64,000 nt of DNA from Flavobacterium sp. (GTDB lineage Bacteria > Bacteroidota > Bacteroidia > Flavobacteriales > Flavobacteriaceae): contig NZ_JAPZSP010000025.1 in NCBI RefSeq assembly GCF_027531705.1, positions 1 to 64,000 of the forward strand. Direction: 5' to 3'. Positions 53,416 to 63,506 of this stretch are shown here, piece by piece. The translations under genes were made by a program, and so were the position numbers. The notes beneath the pieces are model-generated. The model was given only the letters and a program-made list of their open reading frames with translations. It ran no database searches and was not told where the DNA came from. Each line of letters begins with the position of its first letter. The stretch's first letter is position 1.

Positions 53416-54752
53416 GACAATGCTTTTTTAATTGACGGTACTAACTCACCAATATCGCCTGCTCCAATAGTTACAATTACCGTTGCATCATTTTTTAAAA
53501 TGGCTGGAATTAAATCTTCTTTAGAGATTAAACATTTGTTAACGTTTTCTATTTTAGAAAGCAACCAAGTTGATGTTATTCCTTCCATTGGCAGTTCGCG
53601 TGCTGGATAAATATCTAACAACAAAATTTCGTCGAATTGACTAAGACTTTTGGCAAAGTCATCAGCAAAATCTTTAGTTCTACTAAACAAATGCGGTTGA
53701 AAAATAGCCAAGACTTTTTGGTTTGGATACAATTCACGCACCGCTTGATGCACAGCATTTATTTCGGTTGGATGATGTGCATAATCATCAATATAAACGA
53801 GATTTTCTGATTTTATTTGATACGAAAATCTACGTTGAACTCCTTTAAATGATGCTAAAGCTTTAGCAATGGATTCGGTTGGGGAACCGTACGTTTTAGC
53901 CATCGCTAAAGCCATTAAAGCATTCATTAAATTATGATGTCCAGGCAAACCGAACGAAATATCTTTGATAGTTTCTGATGGTGTTTGCACATCAAAAACA
54001 TAACTACTATTTTCAATTCTGATATTGAAAGCTTTGAAAGTTGCTTCTTCATTTATGGCTATTGTCAAACCTTCAAGCGGCAATCCTTTTGGAACAAACA
54101 ATTTGGTTTTATCAACTACTTTATCGGCAAATTCTCTAAAAGAATCTTCAATTGCATTTTTATCTCCATAAATATCTAAATGATCCGCATCCATAGAAGT
54201 TACACAAGCGATATTTGGATGCAAATGCAAGAACGAACGATCAAATTCATCTGCTTCGACAACCGTGATAGTTTTTCCGCTTCCAATCAAATTAGAATGG
54301 TAATTTTCTACAATTCCACCTAAAAACGCCGTTACATCTTCACCACTTTCATATAAAATATGCCCAAGAATACTAGATGTTGTAGTTTTACCATGAGTTC
54401 CGGCTACTGCAAAACAGAAAGTGTCTTTGGTTATGATACCTAGAACTTCCGCACGTTTTTTTATAGTAAATTCTCTTTCGATAAAATAATTCCATTCCGA
54501 ATGCGATGATGGAACAGCTGGAGTTACAATCACCAATGTGTTTTCTGGATAATAATCGGTTGGAATTAAACTGATTTTATCTTCAAAATGAATTTCCATT
54601 CCGCCAGCGATTAGCTCGTTGGTTAGCATGGTTGGTGTTTTGTCGTAACCCGAAACATTTTTTCCAATGTTTTGAAAATAACGAGCCAGAGCACTCATTC
54701 CGATGCCTCCAATTCCGATGAAATAGACGTTATGTATTTGGTTTAAATTCAT
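53412..54752 (-). CDS. murC: UDP-N-acetylmuramate-L-alanine ligase MurC
   Basis: 446 residues from the ATG at 54752; four more in-frame codons upstream start with TTG and are not needed. Mur ligase features: NVYFIGIGGIGMSALA, ATP loop AVAGTHGKTTTSSILGHIL, ADEFDRSFLHL, VYIDDYAHHPTEINA and FQPHLFSRTKDF. It adds L-Ala to UDP-MurNAc. The stop overlaps ftsQ. The spacer to murG is a hexamer array. Confidence 0.97.
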   Translation of the reverse strand: MNLNQIHNVYFIGIGGIGMSALARYFQNIGKNVSGYDKTPTMLTNELIAGGMEIHFEDKISLIPTDYYPENTLVIVTPAVPSSHSEWNYFIEREFTIKKRAEVLGIITKDTFCFAVAGTHGKTTTSSILGHILYESGEDVTAFLGGIVENYHSNLIGSGKTITVVEADEFDRSFLHLHPNIACVTSMDADHLDIYGDKNAIEDSFREFADKVVDKTKLFVPKGLPLEGLTIAINEEATFKAFNIRIENSSYVFDVQTPSETIKDISFGLPGHHNLMNALMALAMAKTYGSPTESIAKALASFKGVQRRFSYQIKSENLVYIDDYAHHPTEINAVHQAVRELYPNQKVLAIFQPHLFSRTKDFADDFAKSLSQFDEILLLDIYPARELPMEGITSTWLLSKIENVNKCLISKEDLIPAILKNDATVIVTIGAGDIGELVPSIKKALS

Positions 54753-54758
54753 TTTAAA

Positions 54759-54837
54759 TTTCAAAATTCAACTTCAATATCAATTTCAAACTTTACTATT
54801 GAAATTGTCATTGCCATTGCTATTGTTATTGTTATTG
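54759..54837. repeat. 6-nt tandem array NNTCAA then NNATTG filling the murG-murC spacer
   Basis: TTTCAA, AATTCAA (7), CTTCAA, TATCAA, TTTCAA, ACTTTA, then CTATTG, AAATTG, TCATTG, CCATTG, CTATTG, TTATTG, TTATTG. It starts 6 nt before the murC ATG and runs over the murG stop codon. Confidence 0.8.
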
Positions 54838-55923
54838 TATTAGTTTTATTATCTCTTCAACTATATCTTTTGTTGCATTTGGTTTTGCCAAACTTTTGAT
54901 ATTGTTACTTATTTCGTTTTGCCATTTTTCATTTGAAATTAAATCTGAAAAAGTAGTTTCAAACTTTACATCCAATTCATTTTCTTTTAGAAGAATTGCT
55001 CCATTTTTATCTACAATTGCTTTTGCGTTTTTGGTTTGATGGTCTTCGGCTACATTTGGTGATGGAATAAAAATAGTTGGTTTTCCAACCAAACATAATT
55101 CTGAAACCGATGATGCTCCAGCACGCGAAATCACGAAATCGGCAGCTGCATATATCAAATCCATTCTATCAATAAACGATACAACTTGCACGTTTTGTAT
55201 GTCGTTGTATTTTTTATAATCTTCAAAATACAATTTGCCACATTGCCAAAAAACTTGAATTCCTTTTTCGAGTAAAAAATCTAATTCTTTTTCAATTAGT
55301 TGATTGACTCTTCTTGCTCCAAGACTTCCACCAAGAACTAAAAGTGTTTTTTTGTTTGAATCTAATTTGAAATAATCAATTCCTTCTTGTCGTTTAGAAT
55401 CAACTTCAACTAAATCTTGACGAACTGGATTTCCGGTGAAAACAATTTTCTCTTTTGGAAAAAATCGTTCTAAATTTTCATAAGCCACACAAATGGCGTT
55501 TGCTTTTTTGCTCAACAATTTGTTAGTAATGCCAGGATACGAATTTTGTTCCTGAATTACGGTTGGAATACCAAAACTATTAGCCGCTTGCAATAATGGA
55601 CCACTTGCGAAACCACCAGTTCCGATTACAGCATCTGGTTTAAAACCTCTAATAATCTTTCTTGATTTCCACAAACTACTCATTAGTTTTAATGGAAACA
55701 TGGTGTTTTGCAATGTCAATTTTCGTTGTAAACCAGCAATCCAAAGACCTTCAATTTTGTAGCCTGCTTGAGGCACTTTTTGCATTTCCATTTTGTCTTG
55801 AGCACCAACAAAAAGGATTTCTGCATTTGGGAAACGAGATTTTAATTCATTAGCAATCGCAATCGCAGGATAGATATGTCCTCCTGTTCCGCCGCCACTT
55901 AATATGAATTTATAGTTTCTCAC
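54832..55923 (-). CDS. murG: Lipid II synthase MurG
   Basis: 363 residues from the GTG at 55923 ([20 protein letters not shown] as translated), matching the family N-terminus. A longer GTG at 55941 would read into the solo repeat and is less likely. Conserved: [47 protein letters not shown], and the donor-site [36 protein letters not shown]. It transfers GlcNAc to lipid I at the inner membrane face. Confidence 0.96.
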   Translation of the reverse strand: MRNYKFILSGGGTGGHIYPAIAIANELKSRFPNAEILFVGAQDKMEMQKVPQAGYKIEGLWIAGLQRKLTLQNTMFPLKLMSSLWKSRKIIRGFKPDAVIGTGGFASGPLLQAANSFGIPTVIQEQNSYPGITNKLLSKKANAICVAYENLERFFPKEKIVFTGNPVRQDLVEVDSKRQEGIDYFKLDSNKKTLLVLGGSLGARRVNQLIEKELDFLLEKGIQVFWQCGKLYFEDYKKYNDIQNVQVVSFIDRMDLIYAAADFVISRAGASSVSELCLVGKPTIFIPSPNVAEDHQTKNAKAIVDKNGAILLKENELDVKFETTFSDLISNEKWQNEISNNIKSLAKPNATKDIVEEIIKLIQ

Positions 55924-55932
55924 TTTTATATT

Positions 55933-55969
55933 TTTTGCCACTGATTACACAGATTAGCACAGATTTTAT
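55933..55969 (+). repeat. Solo copy of the GxxExxY-cassette repeat
   Basis: TTTTGCCACTGATTACAC and onward aligns with the left arm at 19854 over 37 nt with 31 identities. No inverted partner and no nuclease gene accompany it. It lies between ftsW and the murG start. Confidence 0.75.
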
Positions 55970-55977
55970 TTTATTAT

Positions 55978-57279
55978 TTACTTATTAACAACTACATTCA
56001 TTGGGTTTTCAGCATTATCTTCAATTGAAAAATCTTCTAGCAATTGTGCTTCTGCTCTTTCCTCTTTTGCAATTTGTTCGTCTATCATTCGACGTAATGT
56101 TTCTTCTCTTCTATCTTTTTCAGCTTTTTCTTCGGCAATTTCTTCGTCTTTTTTGGTCACACTAATTATAATTCCTAGTGCAATGCAAGTCATCCAGATA
56201 GAACTTCCTCCACTACTTATTAATGGTAATGTTTGCCCGGTTACCGGAAGCAATTCGACTGCAACCGCCATATTGATAAGTGCCTGAAAAATGATTGGAA
56301 ATCCGAGTCCAACAACTACTAATTTTCCAAACAATGTATTGGCTTTGTGCGATGCAATTACGAATCTAAAAAACAACAATAAATACAAAGCTAGAATTGC
56401 GATTCCGCCTATTAAACCATATTCTTCGACAATAATGGCATAAATAAAATCCGAAGATGATTGCGGTAAAAAGTTTTTCTGAACACTTTTTCCAGGACCA
56501 ACGCCTTGAATTCCACCCGTTGCTATTGCTATTTTAGCTTTTTCTATTTGATAATCATCTTCGCCAGGCTTATCGGTTGTGAAATTTTCAAATCGGCTTT
56601 CCCAAGTCCCTACCCTACTAAAGAGTTTATTGTCTGGAAATGCTTTACTCAACAAAACAAAAACCATCAATGCTGCGACGCCCATTCCTAGAATAAAGCC
56701 AATATATTTGAGCGGATATTTACCCACAAAAACCAACATCAACACCATTGAAAACATCAAAGCAGCAGTTGAGAAATTGGCAGGCAAGATGAACATTAAT
56801 GTCACAAAAACTGGCGTCCATAATTCCCATAAAGAATTTTGAAAACTTATAGCAACTTCTCTTTTCTTAGATAAATATCGTGCCACAAAAACCATTAAAA
56901 CGATAAACGCCAAAGTAGATGTTTGAAACGAAACACCAATAAATGGCACTTGAATCCATCGACTTGCATTGGCACCAGCGATAACAGTTCCTTTGATTAA
57001 TGTGTAGGCTAAAAGTATCCACACAAAAGGCAAACCAATCAAAGAAATCGCTCTAAAATAATGATACGGCACTTTATGAACCCAATAAATCATTAAGAAA
57101 CCGATGGAAATATGAACTAAATGTTTTGCTAAATAGCCTAATGTATTTCCGGTTCCTAGACCGATATAAGCTAAATTACTACTCGCACTAAAAACAGGCA
57201 TAAATGAGAACAAGCCAAGCAAGGCCACGAATGACCAAATGCCTTTATCTCCTTTTAATCTGTTTACTAGTTCTTTCAT
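55978..57279 (-). CDS. ftsW: Septal peptidoglycan polymerase FtsW
   Basis: 433 residues, about ten membrane helices. SEDS family features: SNLAYIGLGTGNTLGYLAKHLVH, PFIGVSFQTSTLAFIVLMVF, GVGPGKSVQKNFLPQSSSDFIYAIIVEEYGLIGGI, and LPVTGQTLPLISSGGSSIWMTCIALGIIISV. The motifs around the conserved Asp/Glu are in place. The C-terminal tail (about 380-433) is charged and helical, longer than in E. coli. It works with FtsI. An 8-mer array lies 6 nt before the ATG. Confidence 0.95.
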   Translation of the reverse strand: MKELVNRLKGDKGIWSFVALLGLFSFMPVFSASSNLAYIGLGTGNTLGYLAKHLVHISIGFLMIYWVHKVPYHYFRAISLIGLPFVWILLAYTLIKGTVIAGANASRWIQVPFIGVSFQTSTLAFIVLMVFVARYLSKKREVAISFQNSLWELWTPVFVTLMFILPANFSTAALMFSMVLMLVFVGKYPLKYIGFILGMGVAALMVFVLLSKAFPDNKLFSRVGTWESRFENFTTDKPGEDDYQIEKAKIAIATGGIQGVGPGKSVQKNFLPQSSSDFIYAIIVEEYGLIGGIAILALYLLLFFRFVIASHKANTLFGKLVVVGLGFPIIFQALINMAVAVELLPVTGQTLPLISSGGSSIWMTCIALGIIISVTKKDEEIAEEKAEKDRREETLRRMIDEQIAKEERAEAQLLEDFSIEDNAENPMNVVVNK

Positions 57280-57285
57280 TTTTTG

Positions 57286-57317
57286 GTTTAAGAGTTTAAA
57301 AGTTTAAGAGTTTAAAA
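57286..57317. repeat. 8-nt tandem array (GTTTAAGA GTTTAAAA) x2 before ftsW
   Basis: Four perfect alternating octamers, 6 nt upstream of the ftsW ATG (minus strand), continuing as degenerate GTTCTGAA and beyond to 57358. Confidence 0.9.
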
Positions 57318-57361
57318 GTTCTGAACTAGACCTTTTAAGGTTTTAAACTTCTAAACCAATT

Positions 57362-58696
57362 TTATAAATTTTTAACTGCTTGTTTAAATTGTCTTCCTCT
57401 ATCTTCGTAGTTTTCGAATAAATCGAAACTTGCGCAAGCTGGTGATAATAAAACCGTATCTCCTTTTTCGGCAAGACGTTGGCTCATTTTTACCGCATCA
57501 TTCATACTTGAAACTTCAATCATTACATCAACCACATTTCCGAAAGCATCAATTATTTTCTTGTTATCAACACCAAGACAGATAATTGCTTTTACTTTTT
57601 CGTGTACTAAAGCCATTAATTCGGTATAATCATTTCCTTTGTCAACACCTCCAACAATCCAAACAGTTGGTGTAGTCATACTATCTAATGCAAAAAAAGT
57701 AGCATTTACATTGGTAGCTTTACTATCATTGATATATTGCACATTTTGAATTTTTAGCACTTTTTCTAAACGGTGTTCTACACCTTGAAAATTTGACAAA
57801 CTTTCTCTAATAGTTTGCTTTCTGATGCGCATCAATTGTGCCACTGATGTTGCTGCCATTGCGTTTTTCATGTTGTGTTTTCCCTCAAGTGCAATTTGAG
57901 TTGTTTCCATTAAAAACTCTTCTTGATTAATGTTGATTTCCATAGTATTGTTTTTTAAAAATGCTCCGTTTTCAACCTGTTTGGTAATTGAAAAAGGAAT
58001 TAGTTGTGCTTTAGTTTTGTTGTTTGTTAACCAATTATTGATTGCTTCATCATCTGCGTCATAAATAAAATAATCGTCTTCGGTTTGGTTTAATGTTATT
58101 CTAAATTTTGATTCTATATAATTTTCATATTTGTAATCGTATCTATCTAAATGGTCTGGACTTATGTTGGCTAAAATTGCAATGTGTGGTTTGTACTTCA
58201 CAATGCCATCTAGCTGAAAACTGCTTAACTCCAATACATAATAATCGTATTCTTCCTCTGCTACTTGCCAAGCGAAACTTTTTCCAATGTTACCGCCTAA
58301 ACCTACATTCAATCCACCTTCTTTTAGCAAATGATATGTCAACATTGTCGTTGTCGTTTTACCATTACTTCCTGTGATTCCGATGGTAATGGCATTTGTA
58401 AATTCAGAAGCAAACTCTATTTCTGAAATTACTGGTATTCCTTTTTCCAACAGTTTTTTTACCATTGGTGCTTTATCTGGAATTCCTGGACTTTTCATTA
58501 CCACATCAGCATTTAGAATTAATGATTCCGTATGCTGTTCGTCTTCCCATTTTATCTCATAATCTATAAGAACTTGTCTGTAGTTTTCTTTTATTTTTCC
58601 GAAATCAGACACAAAAACATCGTATCCTTTTTTCTTTCCCAAAATGGCTGTTCCGACTCCACTTTCACCACCACCTAAAACGATTAATCTTTTCAT
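57362..58696 (-). CDS. murD: UDP-N-acetylmuramoylalanine-D-glutamate ligase MurD
   Basis: 444 residues. N-terminal KRLIVLGGGESGVGTAILGKK, ATP loop TIGITGSNGKTTTTMLTYHLL, then LELSSFQLD, ANISPDHLDRYD, YINDSKATNVNATFFAL and LLSPACASFDLFENYEDRGRQFKQAV. The D-Glu-adding enzyme of the Mur pathway. 81 nt from ftsW, 49 nt from mraY. Confidence 0.97.
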   Translation of the reverse strand: MKRLIVLGGGESGVGTAILGKKKGYDVFVSDFGKIKENYRQVLIDYEIKWEDEQHTESLILNADVVMKSPGIPDKAPMVKKLLEKGIPVISEIEFASEFTNAITIGITGSNGKTTTTMLTYHLLKEGGLNVGLGGNIGKSFAWQVAEEEYDYYVLELSSFQLDGIVKYKPHIAILANISPDHLDRYDYKYENYIESKFRITLNQTEDDYFIYDADDEAINNWLTNNKTKAQLIPFSITKQVENGAFLKNNTMEININQEEFLMETTQIALEGKHNMKNAMAATSVAQLMRIRKQTIRESLSNFQGVEHRLEKVLKIQNVQYINDSKATNVNATFFALDSMTTPTVWIVGGVDKGNDYTELMALVHEKVKAIICLGVDNKKIIDAFGNVVDVMIEVSSMNDAVKMSQRLAEKGDTVLLSPACASFDLFENYEDRGRQFKQAVKNL

Positions 58697-58711
58697 TTTT
58701 CTTTTTTTAAA

Positions 58712-58741
58712 CCATTAAGAAAGTTAAGTTTCATTAAGAAT
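58712..58741. repeat. Loose 9-10-nt repeat CATTAAGAA/AGTTAAGTT before murD
   Basis: ATTAAGA, GTTAAG and ATTAAGA recur with a period of 9-10 in the mraY-murD spacer. Weaker than the other arrays. Confidence 0.4.
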
Positions 58742-58745
58742 TTAA

Positions 58746-59972
58746 TTAGCGTAGTTTCAATGTTACTATCGAAACGATTGTAAATAATATCGTTACTACC
58801 CAAAAACGGGTTACAATTTTACTTTCGTGATACCCTTTTTTCTGGTAATGATGGTGTAATGGCGACATGAGGAAAATTCTTCTGCCTTCGCCAAAACGTT
58901 TCTTTGTGTACTTAAAATACGTTACCTGAATAATTACAGAAGCACTTTCGGCAAAGAAAATGGCGCAGAAAAGCGGCAACAACATTTCTTTTCTAACCGA
59001 AATAGCTAATACTGCTATAATTCCACCAATAGTCAAACTACCTGTATCACCCATAAATACAGACGCTGGATACGAGTTGTACCAAAGAAACCCAATCAGC
59101 GAACCAACAAAAGCTGCTATAAACACGGTCATTTCACCCGAATTGGGAATAAACATGATGTTGAGATAGCTAGACAAAATCAAGTTACCCGAAACGAATG
59201 TGAAAATTCCGAGAGCGAGCACCGATATAGCTGAAGTTCCTGCTGCTAATCCATCAATTCCATCTGTTAGGTTGGCACCGTTTGACACAGCTGTAATGAT
59301 AAAAATTACAATTGGAATAAAAACTAACCAAGCCCAGTTCTCATAATCATCTGTAAATGGTTTTAGAATTTGAGCATAATCAAGTTCGTTATTTTTAGTA
59401 AACGGAATTGACGTTGTAGTCGATTTTATATCTTTTGCAACTGGAGCAATCACGTTTTCCGTTTGATTGAAAGTAATAGGTTTTGCCGATTTTTCTCTGA
59501 TAGTTACGGCTGGACTGAAATACAAAACCGAACCAACTATTAACCCCAATCCGACTTGACCAATAACTTTGAAAATTCCTTTTAAACCTTGTTTGTCTTT
59601 TTTGAATATTTTGATATAATCGTCGATAAAACCGATAGTTCCCATCCAAAGTGTTGTAACAATTAGCAAAATGATGTAAATGTTATCCAATTTGGTAAAA
59701 AGCAATACTGGAATTAAAGTTGCAAAAATGATGATAAGCCCACCCATTGTTGGCGTTCCAGCTTTTTGTGTTTGCCCTTCAAGACCAAGCTCTCTTACGG
59801 TTTCTCCTACCTGCTGATTTCTTAGAAAAGTGATTACTTTTTTACCATAAATAGTAGAAAGCATCAACGAAAGAATTAGCGCCATTGCAGAGCGAAACGT
59901 AATATATTGAAACACTCCAGCGCCTGGAAGGTCGAATGTTTTATCTAAATATTCAAATAAGTAGTATAACAT
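58746..59972 (-). CDS. mraY: Phospho-MurNAc-pentapeptide translocase MraY
   Basis: 408 residues, ten membrane helices. Motifs: [31 protein letters not shown] (the DDxxK), [21 protein letters not shown] and [10 protein letters not shown]. An extra loop of about 60 residues (about 160-220, [16 protein letters not shown] onward), probably on the outer side, is longer than in E. coli MraY and common in Flavobacteriia. It makes lipid I. An octamer array abuts the start codon. Confidence 0.96.
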   Translation of the reverse strand: MLYYLFEYLDKTFDLPGAGVFQYITFRSAMALILSLMLSTIYGKKVITFLRNQQVGETVRELGLEGQTQKAGTPTMGGLIIIFATLIPVLLFTKLDNIYIILLIVTTLWMGTIGFIDDYIKIFKKDKQGLKGIFKVIGQVGLGLIVGSVLYFSPAVTIREKSAKPITFNQTENVIAPVAKDIKSTTTSIPFTKNNELDYAQILKPFTDDYENWAWLVFIPIVIFIITAVSNGANLTDGIDGLAAGTSAISVLALGIFTFVSGNLILSSYLNIMFIPNSGEMTVFIAAFVGSLIGFLWYNSYPASVFMGDTGSLTIGGIIAVLAISVRKEMLLPLFCAIFFAESASVIIQVTYFKYTKKRFGEGRRIFLMSPLHHHYQKKGYHESKIVTRFWVVTILFTIVSIVTLKLR

Positions 59973-59973
59973 A

Positions 59974-60011
59974 GTTTAGAAGTTTATGAGTTTATGAGTT
60001 TAAAAGTTTAG
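59974..60011. repeat. 8-nt tandem array GTTTANNA x4.5 touching the mraY start
   Basis: GTTTAGAA, GTTTATGA, GTTTATGA, GTTTAAAA, GTTTAG, starting 1 nt upstream of the mraY ATG (minus strand). Same word family as at 8040 and 57286. Confidence 0.9.
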
Positions 60012-60030
60012 CTTGTAATCTCAATTACTT

Positions 60031-61494
60031 TTACTTGTTTAGTTGTTCTAAAATTTCTTTTACAATTTTCATATCATCAAAATCGTGGCGAACGCCTTGA
60101 ATTTCTTGATAGGTTTCATGTCCTTTTCCAGCAATCAAAATAATATCGTTCGGATTGGCTAGTTGACATGCGGTTTTTATAGCTTGTTTTCTATCTTCAA
60201 TAGAAAGCGATTTTTTATAATTTTGAGGTTCAACACCAGCTTCCATTTCGGCAATAATCACTTTTGGATCTTCTGTTCTTGGATTATCTGACGTGATGAT
60301 TATTTTGTCGCTCATTGTTGAAGCGATATTTGCCATAATTGGACGTTTTGTTTTATCTCTATCACCACCACAACCAACAACTGTAATTAGTTGCTCATTT
60401 TTGGTTCGAATATCATTGATGGTTTTCAAAACATTTTCAAGAGCATCTGGTGTGTGTGCATAATCAACAATAGCCGTTATTTTTTCGTTAGAAACAATAA
60501 ATTGAAAACGACCTGAAACACTTTCTAATTCTGATAATAATCTAAGAACTTCAAGATTTTCTAATCCCAATTCAACCGCAGTTCCATAAATTGCTAGTAG
60601 ATTGTAGGCGTTGAATGTTCCTATTAGTCTAACCCAAACTTCGTGATCATTGATTTTTAACAACAAACCTGATAACTGATTTTCTAGAATTTGTGCTTTG
60701 TAATCGGCATACGATTTTAGTGCATACGTCAGTTTTTTTGCATTTGTATTTTGGAGCATTACCAAACCGTTTTTGTCATCGATATTGGTTAATGCAAAAG
60801 CCGTTTTAGTCAAACCATCAAAAAACTGTTTTTTTACATCTCTATATTCAGCAAAAGTTGGATGATAATCTAAATGATCATGCGATAAATTGGTAAAAAC
60901 GCCACCTGCAAAATGCAAACCTTCCGTACGTTTTTGATGCACACCATGCGAACTCACTTCCATAAAACAATAATCGCAACCAGCGTCAATCATTTGGTTT
61001 AGATAATGATTTATTGCCAATGAATCTGGCGTTGTGTGTGTTGCTTTATGTTCATCATCATCAACCATTATCTTCACTGTTGAAAGCAGCCCAACTTTGT
61101 AACCCGCTTTTTTGAATAATTGGTACAATAAAGAAGCAACTGTTGTTTTTCCGTTGGTCCCTGTAATTCCGACTAACTTTAATTTTGCCGAAGGATTATC
61201 ATAGAAATTTGTTGCCATAAAAGCCAAAGCAGCGTTTGTGTCTTTCACTTTTACATAGGTAATTCCAGTAACAATAATGGTTGGAAATGTATCGCAAACA
61301 ACGGTCGTAGCACCAAGATTGATGGCTTTTTCAATAAAATCATGACCGTCAGAAACCGTTCCTCGAATAGCTACAAAGACATCGTTTTCCTGAATTTTTC
61401 TCGAATCGAATTCGATTTTATTCACAGGAATTTCTGTTGAACCATTTACGGCTTCAATAGCAACTTTATATAATATGTCTTTTAGTAAGTTCAC
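60031..61494 (-). CDS. murE: UDP-MurNAc-tripeptide synthetase MurE (meso-DAP type)
   Basis: 487 residues, GTG start overlapping the ftsI stop (GTGA). ATP loop VGITGTNGKTTVASLLYQL; THTTPDSL; VSSHGVHQKRTEGL; AHTPDALENVL. The motif DNPRTEDP marks enzymes that add meso-diaminopimelate rather than lysine. It acts in the cytosol. Confidence 0.97.
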   Translation of the reverse strand: MNLLKDILYKVAIEAVNGSTEIPVNKIEFDSRKIQENDVFVAIRGTVSDGHDFIEKAINLGATTVVCDTFPTIIVTGITYVKVKDTNAALAFMATNFYDNPSAKLKLVGITGTNGKTTVASLLYQLFKKAGYKVGLLSTVKIMVDDDEHKATHTTPDSLAINHYLNQMIDAGCDYCFMEVSSHGVHQKRTEGLHFAGGVFTNLSHDHLDYHPTFAEYRDVKKQFFDGLTKTAFALTNIDDKNGLVMLQNTNAKKLTYALKSYADYKAQILENQLSGLLLKINDHEVWVRLIGTFNAYNLLAIYGTAVELGLENLEVLRLLSELESVSGRFQFIVSNEKITAIVDYAHTPDALENVLKTINDIRTKNEQLITVVGCGGDRDKTKRPIMANIASTMSDKIIITSDNPRTEDPKVIIAEMEAGVEPQNYKKSLSIEDRKQAIKTACQLANPNDIILIAGKGHETYQEIQGVRHDFDDMKIVKEILEQLNK

Positions 61495-63506
61495 GATAAT
61501 TCTAATACTATTGTTGTGTTTCTTGTTAGAGCTTCACCAGGTTGTAACGATTGCGATTTAACCTTGCCCGTTCCTTTTATTTTTACTTTTACACCCATAT
61601 TTCCTAAAATTGCCACGGCATCCATTCCCGGCATTCCTTTTAGGTTAGGTACTGTTTTTTTGTTTTCTTGTGTTTTAGAAATCTTTACAGAATAATCAGC
61701 GTAATTGATTTCTTGTTTGCCGTTTTTCTTGTTTAGATTTTTAATCTCATTTGTTGATGGCGAATCGGTAAATATTTTTTGCGCAATTCTTTTGAAAACC
61801 GGTCCAGCTACATCAGCTCCATAATAATTATTCAAAGAAGTGTCAGGTTCATGAACTACCACAATGCAAGAATATTTAGGATAATCAGCTGGGAAATAAC
61901 CCACAAATGAGGAAATATAGTGCTTATTCGCACCACCATTCGAACCGTAATTTGCCTGCGCTGTTCCTGTTTTTCCTGCCATTGAAAAATCTTTTGAATA
62001 CAACTTAGATCCTGTTCCTCTTTTTACAACATTTTCTAAAACCGCTTTTACTTTATCAATTGTTTCTTGTGAACATATTTTTGGATTGATAATCTCTGTA
62101 TCGTATTTCTTGATTGTTTTGTTCCATTCTTTTATTTCAGAAACAAATTGCGGACGAACCATCATACCATTATTGGCAACCGCATTGTAAAATGACAATG
62201 TTTGCAAAGGTGTTAAGGAAACACCGTAACCAAAAGCCATCCATGGAAGCGAAATATTACTCCAAGTTTTGTCTTTAGGATTTGGAACATAAGGAATACC
62301 TTCGCCTTTAAGCTGTAATCCGAGTGGTTTGTTTAGTCCGAAATTGGTAAGATGATTTACAAATTGCGACGGATTTGATTTGTAATTTTCATAAACCGCT
62401 TGAACCATAACTGTATTGGATGAAAGTTCAAAACCGCGCGCCAACGAGATTTTTCCGTAACCTTTATCATTAGAATCCCTAACTTTTTTTCCAGAATACA
62501 TTACTGTTCCACCAAACGTATTATAAACTTGACTTGTATCAACTTTTTTATCTTCTAAAAGGGCAATTAAATCAGCTAATTTATACGTTGAACCTGGCTC
62601 ATGTGATTCGGCTACAGCATAATTTTCAGTTTCATAATACGACCCATCTGATGCTCTTCCTAAATTAGAAATTGCTTTAACTTGACCTGTTTTGGTTTCC
62701 ATTACAACTACACAACCATGATGTGCATTGTAAAGTTCAAGTTGTTTTAGCAAAGCATGATGCGCAATGTCTTGAATATAAACATCTATCGTTGAAATAA
62801 TATCGTAACCATCTTGAGGTTCTAACTCATTTACATCACGAATAGGTTTCCATTGCCCTTTTGCGATTTTTTGTTTTAGAATTTCACCATCTTTTCCATT
62901 GATATATTTTCTAAAAGCCCATTCAATTCCTTTACCAGTTAGAACGCCAGTTTTGGGATCAACTCTTTCGTAACCAATTGTTCTTTCAGCAATTTTTCCA
63001 ATTGGATGTTCTCTTACTGTTTCTTGTTCGATAATAATTCCACCTTTATAAGCTCCCAATTCGAATAGTGGAAACTTTTTCACTTTCATGTATTTGGTAA
63101 AACTCAAATCTTTTACAACCAATAAATACCTGTTTTTACTTGCTCTTGCTTTTCTGAATTCAGCTTGGTATTCACTTGAAGGTTTACCCGTCATTTTAGA
63201 TAATGAGTCTGAAAGCGCTTTTACATTTTTTTCAAAAACTTCTGCTTTTGGCGCTAATGCATCAAAACGAATGATGTAATTAGGAATAGAGGTTGCTAAC
63301 AAACTTCCATCAGACGAATAAATATTCCCTTTGTTGGCTGGAATTGGCACGCGTTTTACCGTTCTGTCTTTCGCTAATTTTCGATAATAATCACCTTCTA
63401 CCCACTGTATATTAGTGAGTTTCACACTAACAGCAATTGCCATCAAAAAGATGACAAACGCCACTAGGTAAATACGATAGGAAATATTTTTATCTTCTAA
63501 TGCCAT
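61491..63506 (-). CDS. ftsI: Septal transpeptidase FtsI (PBP with one PASTA domain)
   Basis: 671 residues. Short cytoplasmic N-terminus, membrane helix (about 10-30), dimerisation domain, then the transpeptidase: active-site SxxK in EPGSTYKLADL, SxN in ELSSNTVM, KTG in MAGKTGTAQANYG. A C-terminal PASTA domain (about 615-671, TVPNLKGMPGMDAVAILGNMGVKVK), uncommon in proteobacterial FtsI but usual in Bacteroidota. It crosslinks septal peptidoglycan with FtsW. Overlaps ftsL by 10 nt. Confidence 0.96.
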   Translation of the reverse strand: MALEDKNISYRIYLVAFVIFLMAIAVSVKLTNIQWVEGDYYRKLAKDRTVKRVPIPANKGNIYSSDGSLLATSIPNYIIRFDALAPKAEVFEKNVKALSDSLSKMTGKPSSEYQAEFRKARASKNRYLLVVKDLSFTKYMKVKKFPLFELGAYKGGIIIEQETVREHPIGKIAERTIGYERVDPKTGVLTGKGIEWAFRKYINGKDGEILKQKIAKGQWKPIRDVNELEPQDGYDIISTIDVYIQDIAHHALLKQLELYNAHHGCVVVMETKTGQVKAISNLGRASDGSYYETENYAVAESHEPGSTYKLADLIALLEDKKVDTSQVYNTFGGTVMYSGKKVRDSNDKGYGKISLARGFELSSNTVMVQAVYENYKSNPSQFVNHLTNFGLNKPLGLQLKGEGIPYVPNPKDKTWSNISLPWMAFGYGVSLTPLQTLSFYNAVANNGMMVRPQFVSEIKEWNKTIKKYDTEIINPKICSQETIDKVKAVLENVVKRGTGSKLYSKDFSMAGKTGTAQANYGSNGGANKHYISSFVGYFPADYPKYSCIVVVHEPDTSLNNYYGADVAGPVFKRIAQKIFTDSPSTNEIKNLNKKNGKQEINYADYSVKISKTQENKKTVPNLKGMPGMDAVAILGNMGVKVKIKGTGKVKSQSLQPGEALTRNTTIVLELS

